Shown here in pieces: positions 21,865 to 34,381 of a DNA stretch of 64,000 bases. Each line of letters begins with the position of its first letter. Positions within the stretch are counted from its first letter, which is position 1. This DNA is from Helianthus annuus. Lineage: Eukaryota; Streptophyta; Magnoliopsida; Asterales; Asteraceae. The notes beneath the pieces are model-generated. The model had not been told where the DNA came from. It ran no database searches and worked only from the letters and a program-made list of their open reading frames with translations. The stretch covers positions 80,022,664-80,086,663 of the forward strand of contig NC_035434.2 of NCBI RefSeq assembly GCF_002127325.2. Direction: 5' to 3'. The position numbers were made by a program, and so were the translations under genes.

Positions 21865-24800
21865 TGTCACACCCCGACCACGTAAAACAACAAATCGTGG
21901 TGGAAACGTCGGGGAGTGTTGTAACAGAATCATTGTTTCACAACCATGGATCAAATAGTTTTGTTTTATTGAATTATTGAGTTCAATGTTTTGGTACAAT
22001 TTAGAATAATACATATAATAGTTTCTCAGTTTTAAGTCACTAAGGCACAAGTCCATCCTATATGTAGCGTGCATCAACAATCATCACATAGCAGTACCTG
22101 AAACATATATGAAAATATGGTACGTCAGCATAAAAATGCATGTGAGTAACATAGGTTTTTGTGCATTAGATTCATGGCTTTAGATAATACGAGAAAAGGT
22201 TTTATGTTTTCAAAATAGCCATGAATCTAATGTAAAAGTTTTGTTTCTGAAAACGTGTCTTTTTGGAAAACGGGTTTATAGTATAGACAAAAATATACTT
22301 TGGTTTTGAAAAGTTTGTATAAATAGTATATCAAAGTATACTTTAGTTTTGAAATAGTTAAATGGATAGTATATCAAAATATACTTTAGTAATTAAAATA
22401 ATAGTTTTGGTAGTATATCTCAAGTATACTTTGGTTTAAGAATAAAAGTATTGGTAGTATATCAAATTATACTTTGGTTTGAAAATAGCATATCAACTAT
22501 GCTTTGGTTTAAAAGTAGCATATCAACTATGCTTTAGATAGTATATCAAGATATACTTTAGTTTAAAATAACAAAGTAGGTAGTATATCAAACTATACTT
22601 TGGAAAATAGTAGCATATCAAACTATGCTTTGGATAGTATCTCAAAATATACTTTAGTTTAAAATAACAAAGTATGTTAAAACATATGTTGGATTTTGTA
22701 CTTAGTATATCAAAATATACTTTGGTATATCACATTTGAGAGCACATCAGACTGTACTTTTGTAGTATAACAAAATACACTTTGGAGACTATAGAAATAC
22801 CACGAAGGCAATTTCTATTTGGTTAAAATTTGGTTTCTGACATTCCATACAACAGGAATGGGGTGTCTAGTCCTATAGCGCTATATCATACTACCAATCG
22901 GCTGGGTGAATGTATAAAAATGGTACAATCCGACAATTTGTTTATTAAGTTTTGGAAAAATCAGTGTTTAAACGATAGGTAATTGTTTAATTCGTCAAAA
23001 GAATATGTATACTAAGCATGTGTAATCATATAGTTTAAAATCAGGAAAATAACAGATAGGCATATATGTTTCACCCCAAAACAATTGAAAACAGTAAAAG
23101 AGGGGACTATGTACTCACTTGAGATTGCAAGTATCCTTGATTAAGTGTCCTAACAAAGCTCGGGAAATCAAGGAATCAAGTGGCACCTAGTATGGATCAC
23201 TATGTTAAACAATCGGATCCTAAATCGGAAGATAGGATAGAATGAAGTTCTATAAATCAAATGAGTATTGCAACTCATATGGCATGATTTAATAGACCTA
23301 ACATTCTGATTTGGAAGTTTACCTAAGTGCTTTTGACCCGTTTCGACCCATTATGGTAGTATAAGCCACTATAATGCGTCGTTTGCGTAAAACTAGGTTC
23401 AGATGGTTAACTATGTGCTATGTCAAGTCTTACATGCCCAATTATCCCTAAACATGTTACTAATTCAGATTATATGTCAAAAATATGTTCACATAATCAA
23501 AATATGGATTTTAGCTTCAAAAGGGCATTTTGGTCATTTCCTATGGGCATACAAGCTAACTAGCAAATGACTAACCAATCCTAGGTGATCATAAGATTAT
23601 AACCTCAGTGGTTATTCCCTATGAATCTATGATCACTTACTAAGCTTGATCGGATCCTAAAGATCGACCCAACGGGTCGGGTTCGGAAGTATAAGCGGTT
23701 GTTTAGACCGCTTACCTTACGACCCTAAACAAGCACAAACTAATAGTGTCGAGTTAGACATGTCAAAACATGTTTAACCTATTGATTTGGTATCAAAACA
23801 AAGTGTTTTGATACCCTAAAGTAGTTCCGTTGCAAAATGCGTGCTAAAACGCATTTTGACCGAAACTTTGACTCGACACTACAACTAGTTAACGTGGTAA
23901 TCAGCGCCTATAATCACGAAGGATTATAACTATCGTGATTACAATCACGTTTCAAAGTTCAATTGAACTTTGACTTGACCAATTGATGGTCAAACCGAAA
24001 GTCAAACTGTTGGCCAAACGTTTGACTTTCTGCTTAAACATAAAGAACAAGCATGAAAGAAGACTTACAAAGGGTCCTAACTATCTTTTCTACAAAGAAT
24101 AAAGTTCCAAGCAGATTAGAAAGCTCCCAAATCAGATAAGAGATGAGAAATGAGAGGAATGAGCAAAGAATTGAGGAGTTTGGCCAACTATTTATACTTG
24201 TTGGTGATCAACAAGATCATGACAAGTGGTTTGCTTGGTCATTAAGCATTGAATCACAACCATACATGTGTTAGGAGCAGGTGCAAAGCCTTGGAGAGGT
24301 GGTAACTTGGTTACCACACAAAGAAATTGCAAGATTGGCCCCTGAATTTACAAACTGTTGCTGAAAACAAACTTTCTGCCCAGATGTGATGCTCGCGTAG
24401 CGCGACGGCATAGGCAGGAGGTGATCGCGCTACGCTACCATGTATCAGGTTTAGCAAAGTTTCAAAAATGACAGAAATGGTCCCTGCACGTGTTTAAAGC
24501 CTTTTTCGATGCGTTTAAACCCCGTTAACCTCATTTCAAGGCTCTAAAATGAAGTTAAAGCATAGGGGACTCAAAACATGCTCAAAAATATCTCGGATGT
24601 CGGTTCGTTTGGTCGTACAATCGCGTTGTTCGGTTAATTACGACGGAAGTCGTAACGAACGCAAAATCGATCCAAATTAAGCGACGAATGGAATTTTTGC
24701 ATGGCGATCACTAAAATAAAAATATTTTAGTGTGTACAAAAATTTTGGATGTCCAGATGTGTTCAGAACGTAAGATATGCGCGAAAATGCAAACTTATGT

Positions 24801-25284
24801 CGTTTTTGACACTTTTAGCCCCTGTAAGATCATATAAGCATGTTTTCGCACACCGAACCTATCAAAGCTTATTTCTAAGCTATGTTTAGGTTATATATGG
24901 TATGTTTAGCTTATGGTCAAGTTCCGGACTATTCGTTACCTTACGAATCGGTATAGTTTCGCAGTTTGACGCAAATAGTCCCTGCGATCGAATAAACTTG
25001 TTTTTGCCATACCAAACCTTCCAAAACTTATTTCTAAGTTATGTAAAGGTCATTTAAAGTATGTTAAGCCTATTTCACTATTCCGGAGTGTTTGTTGAGC
25101 TAAAACTGATTACGTTTACGCACCAGTGCGCATATAACTTTCCAGAAAGCGATTTAAAGCTCGGAATTGAACAAGAATTGATATGTACAAAGGATACACA
25201 TATTTATACAAAATCCCAGGTATGAAACACAATGTTTCATAGGTTTGGCATTTGTTTGGTGTTCGTGGTGAGACAGGTGTCACA
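21865..25284 (-). repeat. Gypsy A 5' LTR
   Basis: 3420 bp, partner of 5712-9179. It contains the hairpin array at about 22272-22790, shortened by an internal deletion of about 50 bp relative to the 3' copy. Its right end TGTCACA (25278-25284) abuts the CAAGT duplication and the resumed Copia C gag. Confidence 0.96.
24189..24196 (-). promoter_or_regulatory. TATA box of Gypsy A 5' LTR
   Basis: TATAAATA on the minus strand (TATTTATA on plus), in the same relative place as CTATAAATA of G at 56397-56404. If used, transcription starts near 24160 and the hairpin array lies in the transcribed R/U5 leader. Confidence 0.6.
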
Positions 25285-25289
25285 CAAGT

Positions 25290-27524
25290 TCATTCCTCGA
25301 AAAGACGATCAAGCGATGATGGCTGAAGTGACAGAGATTACCGAGTCAGATGCTGAGCCGGAAGTCGTAGTTTCTGAAGATGTTGATGGAAAAGCTGCTG
25401 ATGTTGCTGATTCTGATTCTGAGGTGGCTAAAGAAACAGTTACTAAGAATGTTGAGTCTGTTCCTGAGATCGTGATTGAAGAAGTTATTGAAGGTGTTGA
25501 TCAAGAGATTCCGGAGGTTGTTACGGATGTTTCTGTGAAATATTCTGCTAAAGCTAAAGAATCTGTATCTGATGATCTTCATTTTGAATCTCGACGGGAG
25601 GAATTTATCTATACTATGAAGTCAATTTTACCTCCTAATGTGTTTGGTTCTTATGCAGATTTTTTTGAAGACCCAAGAACCGGTACGTGCCCGAGATTCG
25701 AAGCCAAGAAAGATGAAGTAGTGGAGATAATTGATGTGTCGAAAGAAATGACGGAAGAAGCTCTGAAGGATATAGCCGATAAAGCACTTATGAGCAAATT
25801 GAAAGAGGTAGATTCAGACATTCCAGATTCAGTTGACAAAATGTCAGGTCTAGGAGAAACTGGAGTCGTAGAGGTCAGCGAGGTCAAGGTGTCTGAGTCA
25901 GAGTCAACTCCTGTTGGTAACATGGTTTGTGAGAATGAGAGTTTAGATGAAAAGGTTTCAATTTCTGATACACCGTGTCAAAGATGTTCACAACCGTGCA
26001 CAGAGTGTCTTGTAAAAGACACTATGTATCAAGAATTGAAACAACATGCAGATCTGATGAAATTTGACTTAGGACAATTAAAAGAAGCTTATGACACATT
26101 GTCTAGGTCAATAAAAATGATACAAAAAGAAAGTCTTGAAAATGACAAAGCAACCAAGCTAGCTCAATCAACTTTATTTGACAAACAAAGAGAAGTAAAT
26201 TTTCATTTAGACACAATTGCTTCTTTGCGAAAAGAGCTTGAGTTGACTAAAATAGAAAATGATAGAATTGATCAGAAACTGATGAGTTACGTGGCATCAT
26301 CTTATGTCTTAGAGCAAATAGTACCACAACAGCCATATGCTACACCTGCCTTCAACAGCGTTCCACCCCCAATGTGGAATCATTACACACAGAAATATCC
26401 AGATGGGGTGGAAGCTGCATTAAATATAAAACTGAAAACACTTGAGAATGATTTACCTGATAACTTAGATATCACTTTCGATGCGTCTGACATTGATAAC
26501 TCATCTCAGGTTATCAAAAATGTTTGAGTCTGTTCAGAAAGTGTTTAGGATGGTCGAGTTGAGCGTAAATGAGTTAAAGAAAAGTGATTTCTTTGCAAAA
26601 CTGAACAAGTCAGTTGGATCGTCATGCTCTACTAGTCCAGAAAAAGTAGAGGGGGTGGGTAAAGGCAAAAACAGAAATAACAAATTAAAGAACAAAGGTA
26701 TTGGTTTCGAGAAAAAGATGGCTAAACAGGTGGTAAAGCCGAAAGAGAGAATTGATGATGTTTTTGTTTGTGGTCCGAGTACTGAAATCGAAAAGGATTA
26801 TATTTTTAGTCAAAAGGCCGTGGAAGATTTCAATGCAGCGCAAAAGTTGAAAGCAGAAACTGTGAATAGCACATTTGTCGAATATGACAAACGTGTATGC
26901 TATCGCTGCAATGAAGTCGGCCACATGGCAAAGCAGTGTAAAAAGGTGTTTGAGAAACTGGTTGTGGTAAAAACTGTTGCTAAAAAGGTTGTTGAGAAAC
27001 CGAAGGTTGAAAAACCTATGGTTGAAAACAACAAATTTTCAAAACAATACATTCAAAAACCTCGACCAAAAACACCGGTCGTTGCAAAAGATAAGCAAGT
27101 GATGGTTTCGCCGATCCGAATTCTCAAACGGGGTGAAAGGTTGAAGTCGGAGGACAAGCCAAAATCGACTTTCGAAATTGGCGAATCTTCTAAGTCTCCT
27201 AAGACTTCGACAATTTACTTTAAAGAGAAAACTTTTGAAAAACAATCATGGATCGCAAAACCTAAACCATCTAATGAGATTAAAAAGATGGAAACCGAGT
27301 TGAAAAATGAATCACAATGTGTGAGAGATGATGTGGGTAAATGTGAATTTGAACTCGATAAGTTCATGTCGGAATTTCCAAAACTTCATAACAAAGTAAA
27401 ACAAGATAAAAAAGAAGTTGAGTCAAATGTTACATTTAGTTTTCCTAAAACAACTGAAAAGTGTGATGTGGTTTTTGGTACCGTGTCAGAGGTTAAAAAA
27501 TCGTGGGCATCATTGTTTAACTGA
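25290..27524 (+). pseudogene. Copia C gag, C-terminal part
   Basis: The gag frame resumes after the CAAGT duplication. It holds an acidic Val/Glu-rich region, a Cys cluster CQRCSQPCTEC (about 25978), a long coiled coil (about 26030-26290), then after a +1 frame change (between 26481 and 26527) a Lys-rich region with a second zinc knuckle CYRCNEVGHMAKQC (about 26898) and a tail ending WASLFN and TGA (27522-27524). Gag thus carries two CCHC knuckles separated by a coiled coil, an arrangement I associate with SIRE-type elements. The single frame change makes this copy defective. Confidence 0.88.
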
Positions 27525-30500
27525 TGTGTTAGTGGTTTGATTGCAGGAGCTGCTCAAGTCCGTGCTCTCAAGATGGATAATGGATAGCGGTGCTTCGCGG
27601 CATATGACAGGATCCTTAGCTTTATTATATGATGTGAAAGCAATTAATGGAAGCTATGTGGGTTTTGCCGGCAATCAAGGTGGAAGGATAGTTGGTCAAG
27701 GAATGCTCACGAACGGCATTATTTCGTTTGACAAAGTCAATTATATCGTTGAACTGACAAACAACTTGTTAAGTATTTCGCAAATATGCGACAAAGACTT
27801 TAGCGTTCACTTTACGAAAACAGAATGTTTGGTCTTAAAACCGGGGTTTAAAGTCCCTGACGAGTTGGTTCTGTTGCGCGCCCCTAGGGTTAATGATCTT
27901 TATATCTTAGACATGAGCGTAGCAACACCAACAACTCCTCAAAAACAGTGTTTTGTGACAAAAGCTAAAGCTACAGAAAAAGAGTCAGTTATGTGGCACA
28001 GAAAGATGGGCCATATACATATTCGTAAAATGAACTTTCTTGTGCATAATGATTTGGTAGAAGGAGTTAATGTTAAAAGCTTTCATTTACCTGATGATTG
28101 TGTTGCTTGTAAGAAAGGAAAACAGGTACGAAAATCTCATCCGACAAAGATGCTCAACTCCATCCGGTTACCTCTCGAGAGATTGCATATGGATCTCTTT
28201 GGGCCGGTCAACGTAAAAAGCATCAGTGGAGATTCTTATTGTCTGGTGGTTACGGATGATTACACAAGGTTTTCATGGGTAATTTGCTTGGAGAAGAAGG
28301 ATGAGACGTTCGAGGCGTTAATGGTTTTGTTCAAGAAGATGGAGACAGTGTACAAGTTGCCGATCAGAAGAATTAGAAGCGATAATGGAACTGAGTTCAA
28401 AAACAACAAAATGTACGAATTCTGCAATGAAAAAGGGATTCTTCACGAATTTAGTGCGCCATATACACCACAACAGAATGGCGTGGCTGAAAGAAAGAAC
28501 ATAACCCTGATCGAGACTGCACGTACTATGTTGGCTGACTCAAAGCTTCCAATCTTTTTCTGGAGTGAAGCAGTGTCCGCAGCTTGCTATACGTTGAATA
28601 GAGTTTTGACAGTGAAGAAGTATAAAAAGACCTGTTTCGAGTTGTTGCATCGCTATAAGCCAAATCTTGAGTTCTTGGAACCTTTTGGCTCTCCGTGTAC
28701 GTTCATCGATGCTGATGGAAAATTCGGAGCGAAGGCAAACGAAGGATTTTTCGTAGGATACGCCAGCCCGTTAAAGAGGGTATTTGTACCATGTCTGGGA
28801 AGGTAATTCAGGTTCTTCATGTGGATTGTCAAAAGCATACACCGTCGCAACAACTTCCCGGACAAAGATTCCTATTTGACTATGATAAACTCTGGGAATC
28901 GTTTCATCTACCGTCCGAGCCGAGTGAGGAGGAAACTGCTCTCATGTATCTGTATCAACAAAGTCAGTCGCAAGAGCCAGAGTCTAGCCCGCTAGAAGTT
29001 CCTACGCCCACCGTGGGAACTCACGATGATGAAGCAGGACCGAGTGGAACCGTTCACATCCCGCCAGAGGAACCAGAGGAACCAGCTTTGTCATTTGACG
29101 TTTCTGACAACTCAGAGGAGGAACCCGCTCCTACTTTTGACGAGGAACCAAATGAGACTGCAGAGGAGACTGTTGATCAAATCGTTGATCTTGATATTTC
29201 AAACCTGGAATCGGAAGTTGTGGTACCAGATACTGTGATGCCGAGGACACTGTCTTACCATCCATCAGAACAGATTATTGGCGACCTAAAGAGCGGTGTT
29301 AAGACGAGACACCAGATTGATCGTGCACTTACTTGTTTTTATTCTGATATAGCTGATATGCAAAAAGAAGTTTCTTATAAATGTTTTATTTCGCAGATCG
29401 AGCCCAGGACTTACAAAGAAGCATTGACCGAAGACAGCTGGGTGAATGCTATGCAGGAAGAACTGCTACAATTTGAAAAATTGGGTGTCTGGAGATTAGT
29501 TGATCTGCCGAAGAACCAAAAGCTGATAAAAACAAAATGGGTGTTTAAGTGCAAAAGAGATGATCGAGGCGTCGTGGTGAGGAACAAGGCACGGTTAGTG
29601 GTTCAGGGCTTCAGCCAACAGGAAGGGATAGACTATGAAGAGGTTTATGCGCCAGTTGCGAGACTCGAAGCAATCCGCATCTTCCTAGCCTTTGCATCAT
29701 GGAAAGGTTTCAAAGTTTATCAACTCGACATCAAATCGGCATTCCTGTATGGAAAGATTCGTGAAGAAGTTTATGTGGGGCAACCACCGGGGTTTGCAGA
29801 TCCGCAAAACAAAGACAAGGTGTACCTGCTGGATAAGGCACTGTACGGTCTTCACCAGGCCCCGAGAGCCTGGTATGAGACACTATCAACCTACTTGCTG
29901 GACAACGGGTTCACAAGAGGAACAGTAGATAGCACCTTGTTCACAAAAGAAGTAGCTGGCCACTTGCTGATTGTGCAGACCTATGTCGACGATATCATTT
30001 TTGGTTCCACCAATGACGAGTTATGCAAAGAGTTTGAAGTTGTGATGAAGAAGAAATTTGAGATGAGTTCGATGGGGGAGATGAAATTCTTCCTTGGGTT
30101 ACAAGTTGAACAATTACCCGATGGAATTTTCATTCATCAATCGAAATATGTAAAGGACGTGCTGGAAAAGTTCGACATGGCAGATTGCAGTCCTGCATCA
30201 ACCCCCCGGCACAGAATCACGGTATATGTCCGGATGAGCAAGGTGTAAAGCTGGATGAAACATTATACAGATCGATCATCGGCTCATTGATGTATCTTAC
30301 AGCTTCCAGGCCCGACATCATGTACCCGACATGCTTGTGTGCACGATACCAGTCGAACCCGAAACAATCGCACTTGACAATCGTCAAGCGAATTCTACGG
30401 TATTTGAAGGGTTGCCCAAGCATCGGCTTGTGGTACCCTCGCTCGGGTGATTTTACATTATCTGGATTTGCTGATTCAGATTTCGGTAGTTGTAAACAGA

Positions 30501-30973
30501 ACGCCAAGTCCACCACTGCTGGGTGCCAGTTCTTCGGAACTCGGCTTGTTACCTGGCAGTGCAAGAAGCAAACTGCAGTCGCGCTTTCTACGTGTGAGGC
30601 TGAGTATGTCTCAGCCTCTAGCTGTTGTTCTTAGATTCTCTGGATTCAACAGCAAATGCGCGATTTCGGCCTGCAATTCTTGGATACTCCAATATTTGTG
30701 GACAATGAAGCGGCCATCAATGTCACGAAAAATCCGGTTCACCACTCAAAAACGAAACACATAGAAATCCGTCACCATTTTATTCGAGACTGTTATGAAA
30801 AGAAACTAATACGGATTGAACATGTGAGCACCGATGATCAAAAAGCTGATTTTTACACGAAACCGTTTGATAAAAAGAGATTTTATTATCTTTTGAAGTT
30901 AAATGGGTTAAAAAATCTGCAATCTGGGAGGGTTATAGAGTGTGAAGCCGAGCTGGGCGGCGATCTGACTTGA
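27525..30973 (+). pseudogene. Copia C pol (frameshifts and one nonsense codon)
   Basis: Sense-strand Copia pol in the order protease WIMDSGASRHMTG (about 27577), GAG-pre-integrase with WHRKMGHIH and CVACKKGK, integrase core (HMDLFGPV, IRSDNGTEF, QNGVAERKN), RT (WVFKCKRDD, AFLYGKIREEVYV, YVDDIIFGS at 29982-30008) and RNase H (GFADSDFGS, STCEAEYVSAS). It ends at 30973. Defects are a one-base loss before protease, frame changes near 28795 and in a C-run near 30205, and TAG at 30632-30634 where Gln is expected. The enzymes would have made and integrated element cDNA. Confidence 0.93.
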
Positions 30974-32486
30974 ACCGTATCATGTTGTCAACTTTTGCTT
31001 GTACAGTTGTATTTTCTGCTTTTCTTTAAAAAACAAAAACACAAAAATATGTTTTAGTTTTAGGGGGAGATATTCGCAGAAAAGTACAAAAACATGATAA
31101 AATCATAAAAAATCCAAAAACATTAAAAAATGCAAAAAAGAGTTGTGTAATATAGGGGAAATGATAGTACATCAGCTAGACAGGCACAGTACGCTAAAGA
31201 TATGTAATGAAAAACGCAATTAAGCAGTCTCGCTAAAGATGTGCCGGTAGGTTCTTACAAAATTAGTAGATCGGTTTGGGATATAAACTAAATTTAACTT
31301 GCGTTTTCGTGGGGAACACCTCCAGGATATATAGGTAACCCCTGAAATCCTGTTTGAAAGGTCCCGTATTCTGAGATACTAGGTCTTTATACTCGGTGAT
31401 ATCTGGGGTATTATCCCGGGACTTCTGCTGTATGGAAATACTGACCTAGTCCCCGGATAATACTTTATGCAAAAATCTTTGAAACATGAGCTTCACCCTC
31501 AGCATGCTGATGAAACAATAAAATTGATAGTCGCTGCTGTTAAAATGCAAAAGATCCTCTAAAGGGGACCCACCGAAAAGTCGAGCCGTCATCTCTCTGC
31601 TGAACGGAAGTTCTGACCTGAGCTCTCACGGTTTCGCATTTACCCCCTAACAGATATCAGTTGTGGTATATTCACCTATAAGGCTGAATACTGGGATCCG
31701 GATACGGGAGTATATACTGAGGTGGGAACACACGTTGATGTTTAAGTCTCTAAAACACTACTAACGTATCCCGAACAGTTTGAAAATTCTGTGAGAATTT
31801 AAAATGGACCAATATACCGACAATTAACGCGAATTGCTTAAATGTTTAAAATGAAATAAGCTTAACGGTGCTTGTGTTCTGTCAGAAGCTGATATGATCT
31901 CTTAACGCGCTCGAAAAAATAGTGTGTGTATATATTTCTGTTTGTACAGCTTTAAACCCAAAAAGATTTTCTTTTCTCATTTTAGTTTCGACAACTGATA
32001 CTGGGGATTGGAAGTTCAGAGCCTGTGTGCAGAACATGTCGGTATTTGATGAGGTTTGGGTAAGCTGTGATTGCAACAAGATCTGGTATGATGTTTGTGA
32101 GAAAAATGTGCAAAAGTGTTTGAAAAGTCAAAAGTTCATTAATTTGAACTATTTTTATAAAACAAAACGGCAAATTACTTCATAAATTCGATCATCCAGG
32201 GCCATTAATTTGGACTTGGTAGGTCAAATCAGTTGAACAGGGTCATTAACTTGGACCTGGTCAACTGGGTGCAAACATGGGCAATTGAAAATGTTGAAAA
32301 ATGTTTAAAATTGAAATTTCTTGAAAAACAAATTGAGGACCGCTTTTAGGACATCCATGAACCGCTTTTAGGACATTGTGTCTCTGTGGATCGCTCATAA
32401 GAACATGACGAATAAGCGGTCCATACTCTCATATAAAAGCAACAGGACCCGCTTATTCTGTCATTTCTGAACCGCTTTTTCAACGA
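30974..32486 (+). other. Long 3' region of Copia C after pol
   Basis: About 1.5 kb without a convincing long frame; short ORFs at 31882-32185 overlap on both strands. It includes an internal purine tract and, at 32340-32475, several GGACCGCTT/GGATCGCT words like those in the leader and LTR. Confidence 0.6.
31060..31070 (+). other. Internal polypurine tract of Copia C
   Basis: TTAGGGGGAGA lies about 90 bases after the pol stop, 1.75 kb before the 3' LTR. A second PPT at this place could prime an extra plus strand or mark a former LTR border. Confidence 0.5.
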
Positions 32487-32780
32487 GTGTCTCTGAAGCG
32501 ATCTCAACAGTTCCAGCGTGTGGTATCTCTGTGCTTTCAAAAAGGAATCAATTCCGAAAGTAAGTGGAAATCGTCTTGGTGGGCATTGGATGAAAAGATG
32601 AAGGGGAAAGCTAAACGTGAACGTGAACGTGAAAATCGTAGGATGGAAGAGAAAAGAGGAAAGTTTTTGAAGAAACAACAGGAAGAAGAGAAGGCAGAGA
32701 AGCGAAAGCGTGAGAAGATCAGAGTTGCACTGAGCAGGAAGCCTAAAGGGCGTGAAGAAATCTACAAAGAAGCTATCTGA
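32487..32780 (+). CDS. Small highly charged ORF between pol and the 3' LTR of Copia C
   Basis: 97 residues starting MSLKRSQQFQ. The C-terminal two thirds is almost continuous Lys/Arg/Glu (KAKRERERENRRMEEKR and similar), predicting a charged single helix or coiled coil. There is no signal peptide or membrane segment. It is in sense orientation, in the place where SIRE elements carry an extra (env-like) ORF, but it has no env features. It could be a remnant of a longer ORF, a nucleic-acid-binding accessory protein, or chance in purine-rich DNA. Confidence 0.4.
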   Translation: MSLKRSQQFQRVVSLCFQKGINSESKWKSSWWALDEKMKGKAKRERERENRRMEEKRGKFLKKQQEEEKAEKRKREKIRVALSRKPKGREEIYKEAI

Positions 32781-32816
32781 AGACCAATATTCTAGACAAA
32801 GACTGCGGCTTCATCC

Positions 32817-32827
32817 AAGGGGGAGTT
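32817..32827 (+). other. Polypurine tract of Copia C
   Basis: AAGGGGGAGTT immediately before the 3' LTR (TGTTGG at 32828); the expected plus-strand primer. Confidence 0.9.
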
Positions 32828-33271
32828 TGTTGGTGCATAATGTCTAAAGCCTGCGTCTTTGTGAAGTTAGATTAACGTAAATGGTCTAGATAGGTTATTT
32901 TGTAATAGATCAGGGGTTAAATGTGTAATTATATGAAAGTTTGTATGCTGGACCGCTTTTGTGACACTTGTCCACAAAAGCGAGCCAAGCTGGATCGCTT
33001 ATGTGGACATGTCACATAAGCGGTTCATAAATCCTATATATACCCTTGATCTCAGTTCATTTGTAACGTTGTCCTGGATTGTACGTCGAACTGCTGACCT
33101 TCTGGCAATCGTTATCAAGTGAAAGTAAAAGTGATTAAAGTGAAGATCTATCTGTTTTCTACTCCTTTCTGTACCGTATATCTTCGTATCATGTTAAAAT
33201 GTGTTTCCGCCACATTTTTAGCAGGCTCTAGCTTATATTGACTCCTCAGTGAGATCATACTCGATCCTACA
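32828..33271 (+). repeat. Copia C 3' LTR
   Basis: 444 bp, the partner of 3191-3634 with a single substitution. Followed by GATTT (33272-33276) and the D gag. A minus-strand reading frame that appears to run into it from D is a junction artefact. Confidence 0.97.
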
Positions 33272-33276
33272 GATTT

Positions 33277-33726
33277 TGAGCTTCTTTCTAATTCCTCTAT
33301 CAACTCTTTCTTTTTCTTGTCAATTTCACAATTGTATGTTTTAAGCTCTTTGATGAAGTCACCTGGACTAAATTTTGAGAACCTAGATTCCTTTTTCAGC
33401 TTACACACAAATTCATCCCAATCCAAAGGTAACGCATCTGCAAAGTTAGATATCTGTTCAGCATCTAATATCTTTAAGTAATTCATTCTCAAACCTTTAA
33501 GTAAATCATCATATCGCTTTTCCATATCATTAAAGTTCTCATATTTCCTACACATAAAATATTTAAATCTTTCAACCACAACCTCCTTTGTCTCAAGATA
33601 ACAACCACTATACCAATTGTTTGATCTTTCAAGTTTAATGTTTTCCTGTTCGTCAAACATTTTAACTTCTTGGTATTTGTGCCTTGTAAAACACCTCGAA
33701 TCACCTGCAAACAAACAAACAAGCAA
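33277..33726 (-). pseudogene. Copia D gag, N-terminal part
   Basis: The minus strand carries a UBN2-like gag segment, with VVERFKYFMC, LLKGLRMNYLKIL, ADALPLDWDEFVCKLKK and a KKKKELIEELERS tail, similar in layout to C gag (LCDALPYEEWGTYL). It continues at 3190. The expected N-terminal W-rich part seen in C is missing or diverged. Upstream, TTTGTTTGTTTGCAG resembles a splice acceptor, but no donor was found. Confidence 0.75.
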
Positions 33727-34381
33727 TCAGTTTAAATGAACTGAATATGTAACAATGTGTTTGTGAAGTCAATCTAAGACTCGTGTCAAAGATTCGGGAA
33801 CTCGTTTCAATGTTGTTCGGGTGAAACCACTTAATGAATGGGCTTGATCAGAACAAAATGGATTCAATTGGGCCTTAGAATGATTTGGGCCGTGCATTTT
33901 AATATATTGTAAACCTTGGGCTGACAACACTTCTTTAATTGGGCTGCAACTATGACTGAATCTGATTTGAATCAATGATATTAATGAACCGACAAACTCT
34001 TAACTTTTGATCAGATAACATGCAAGAGCCGACAAACACATCAAATTCTATTGGGCCACCCAATCCACTTAACCGACAACTCAATTTTATACAAAACTAA
34101 TTGTATTTTTCAATGGAAATCACGTGATATACACCAACTTGATTGGGCCGTTCACTTTAAGTCACATGCACAATATAATGGCCGATATATTTGTTCCAAT
34201 CTGAATGGACCTCCAAATTGAATGTATTAAATGTTGATTGGACTTAGAACAATTTTTCAATATCAAAGCGCACATGAGTCGGCATCTGTTCACGTGATGA
34301 TCGATGATTTTTTTATTAAAACAACTTGATTACTTTATCTATTGATTAGTGAGCTAACAATTTTGATTGGGCCTCAAAATC
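33727..34381 (-). other. Copia D leader, gag-proximal part
   Basis: Non-coding. TGGGC(C/T) on the plus strand recurs about eight times (GGCCCA in element sense), mostly in the form ATTGGGCC, together with words around ACCGACAA. It ends at AAATC (34377-34381), the E target site, and continues at 47240. Confidence 0.6.

Larger units (their letters stand above)
5712..25284 (-). mobile_element. Gypsy A, gag-only chromovirus-like element split by Gypsy B
   Basis: The LTRs lie at 5712-9179 (3', 3468 bp) and 21865-25284 (5', 3420 bp). Target-site duplications CAAGT are at 5707-5711 and 25285-25289. Without B (10476-19967) the element is about 10.1 kb. On the minus strand the order is 5' LTR, tRNA-Met primer site, leader, intact gag, about 1.4 kb of non-coding sequence with a relic of the pol 3' end, PPT, 3' LTR. 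Reverse transcriptase and integrase are absent. By eye the LTRs differ at about 36 positions (near 1%) plus several indels, including one of about 50 bp. Confidence 0.95.
3191..33271 (+). mobile_element. Copia C, SIRE/Maximus-like retrotransposon split by Gypsy A
   Basis: Two 444-bp LTRs (3191-3634 and 32828-33271) start TGTTGG and end CCTACA; I find a single difference between them (ATTTG near 3513, ATCTG near 33150). They are flanked by the 5-bp duplication GATTT (3186-3190, 33272-33276). A tRNA-Met primer site follows the left LTR and a polypurine tract precedes the right one. Without the A insertion the element is about 10.5 kb. The order gag, protease, integrase, RT, RNase H is Copia. 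The very long coiled-coil gag and the long 3' region after pol suggest SIRE/Maximus. Confidence 0.96.

Noticed and set aside
25232..25289. Apparent N-terminus of the gag frame at 25232
   Set aside because: These codons are the end of the A LTR plus the target duplication, not gag.
31882..32185. Overlapping ORFs on both strands after Copia C pol
   Set aside because: Low complexity, no motifs and mutual overlap; treated as non-coding 3' region.
33703..33717. Splice acceptor-like TTTGTTTGTTTGCAG before D gag (minus strand)
   Set aside because: No matching donor or upstream exon could be found; the D leader is too decayed to support an intron.
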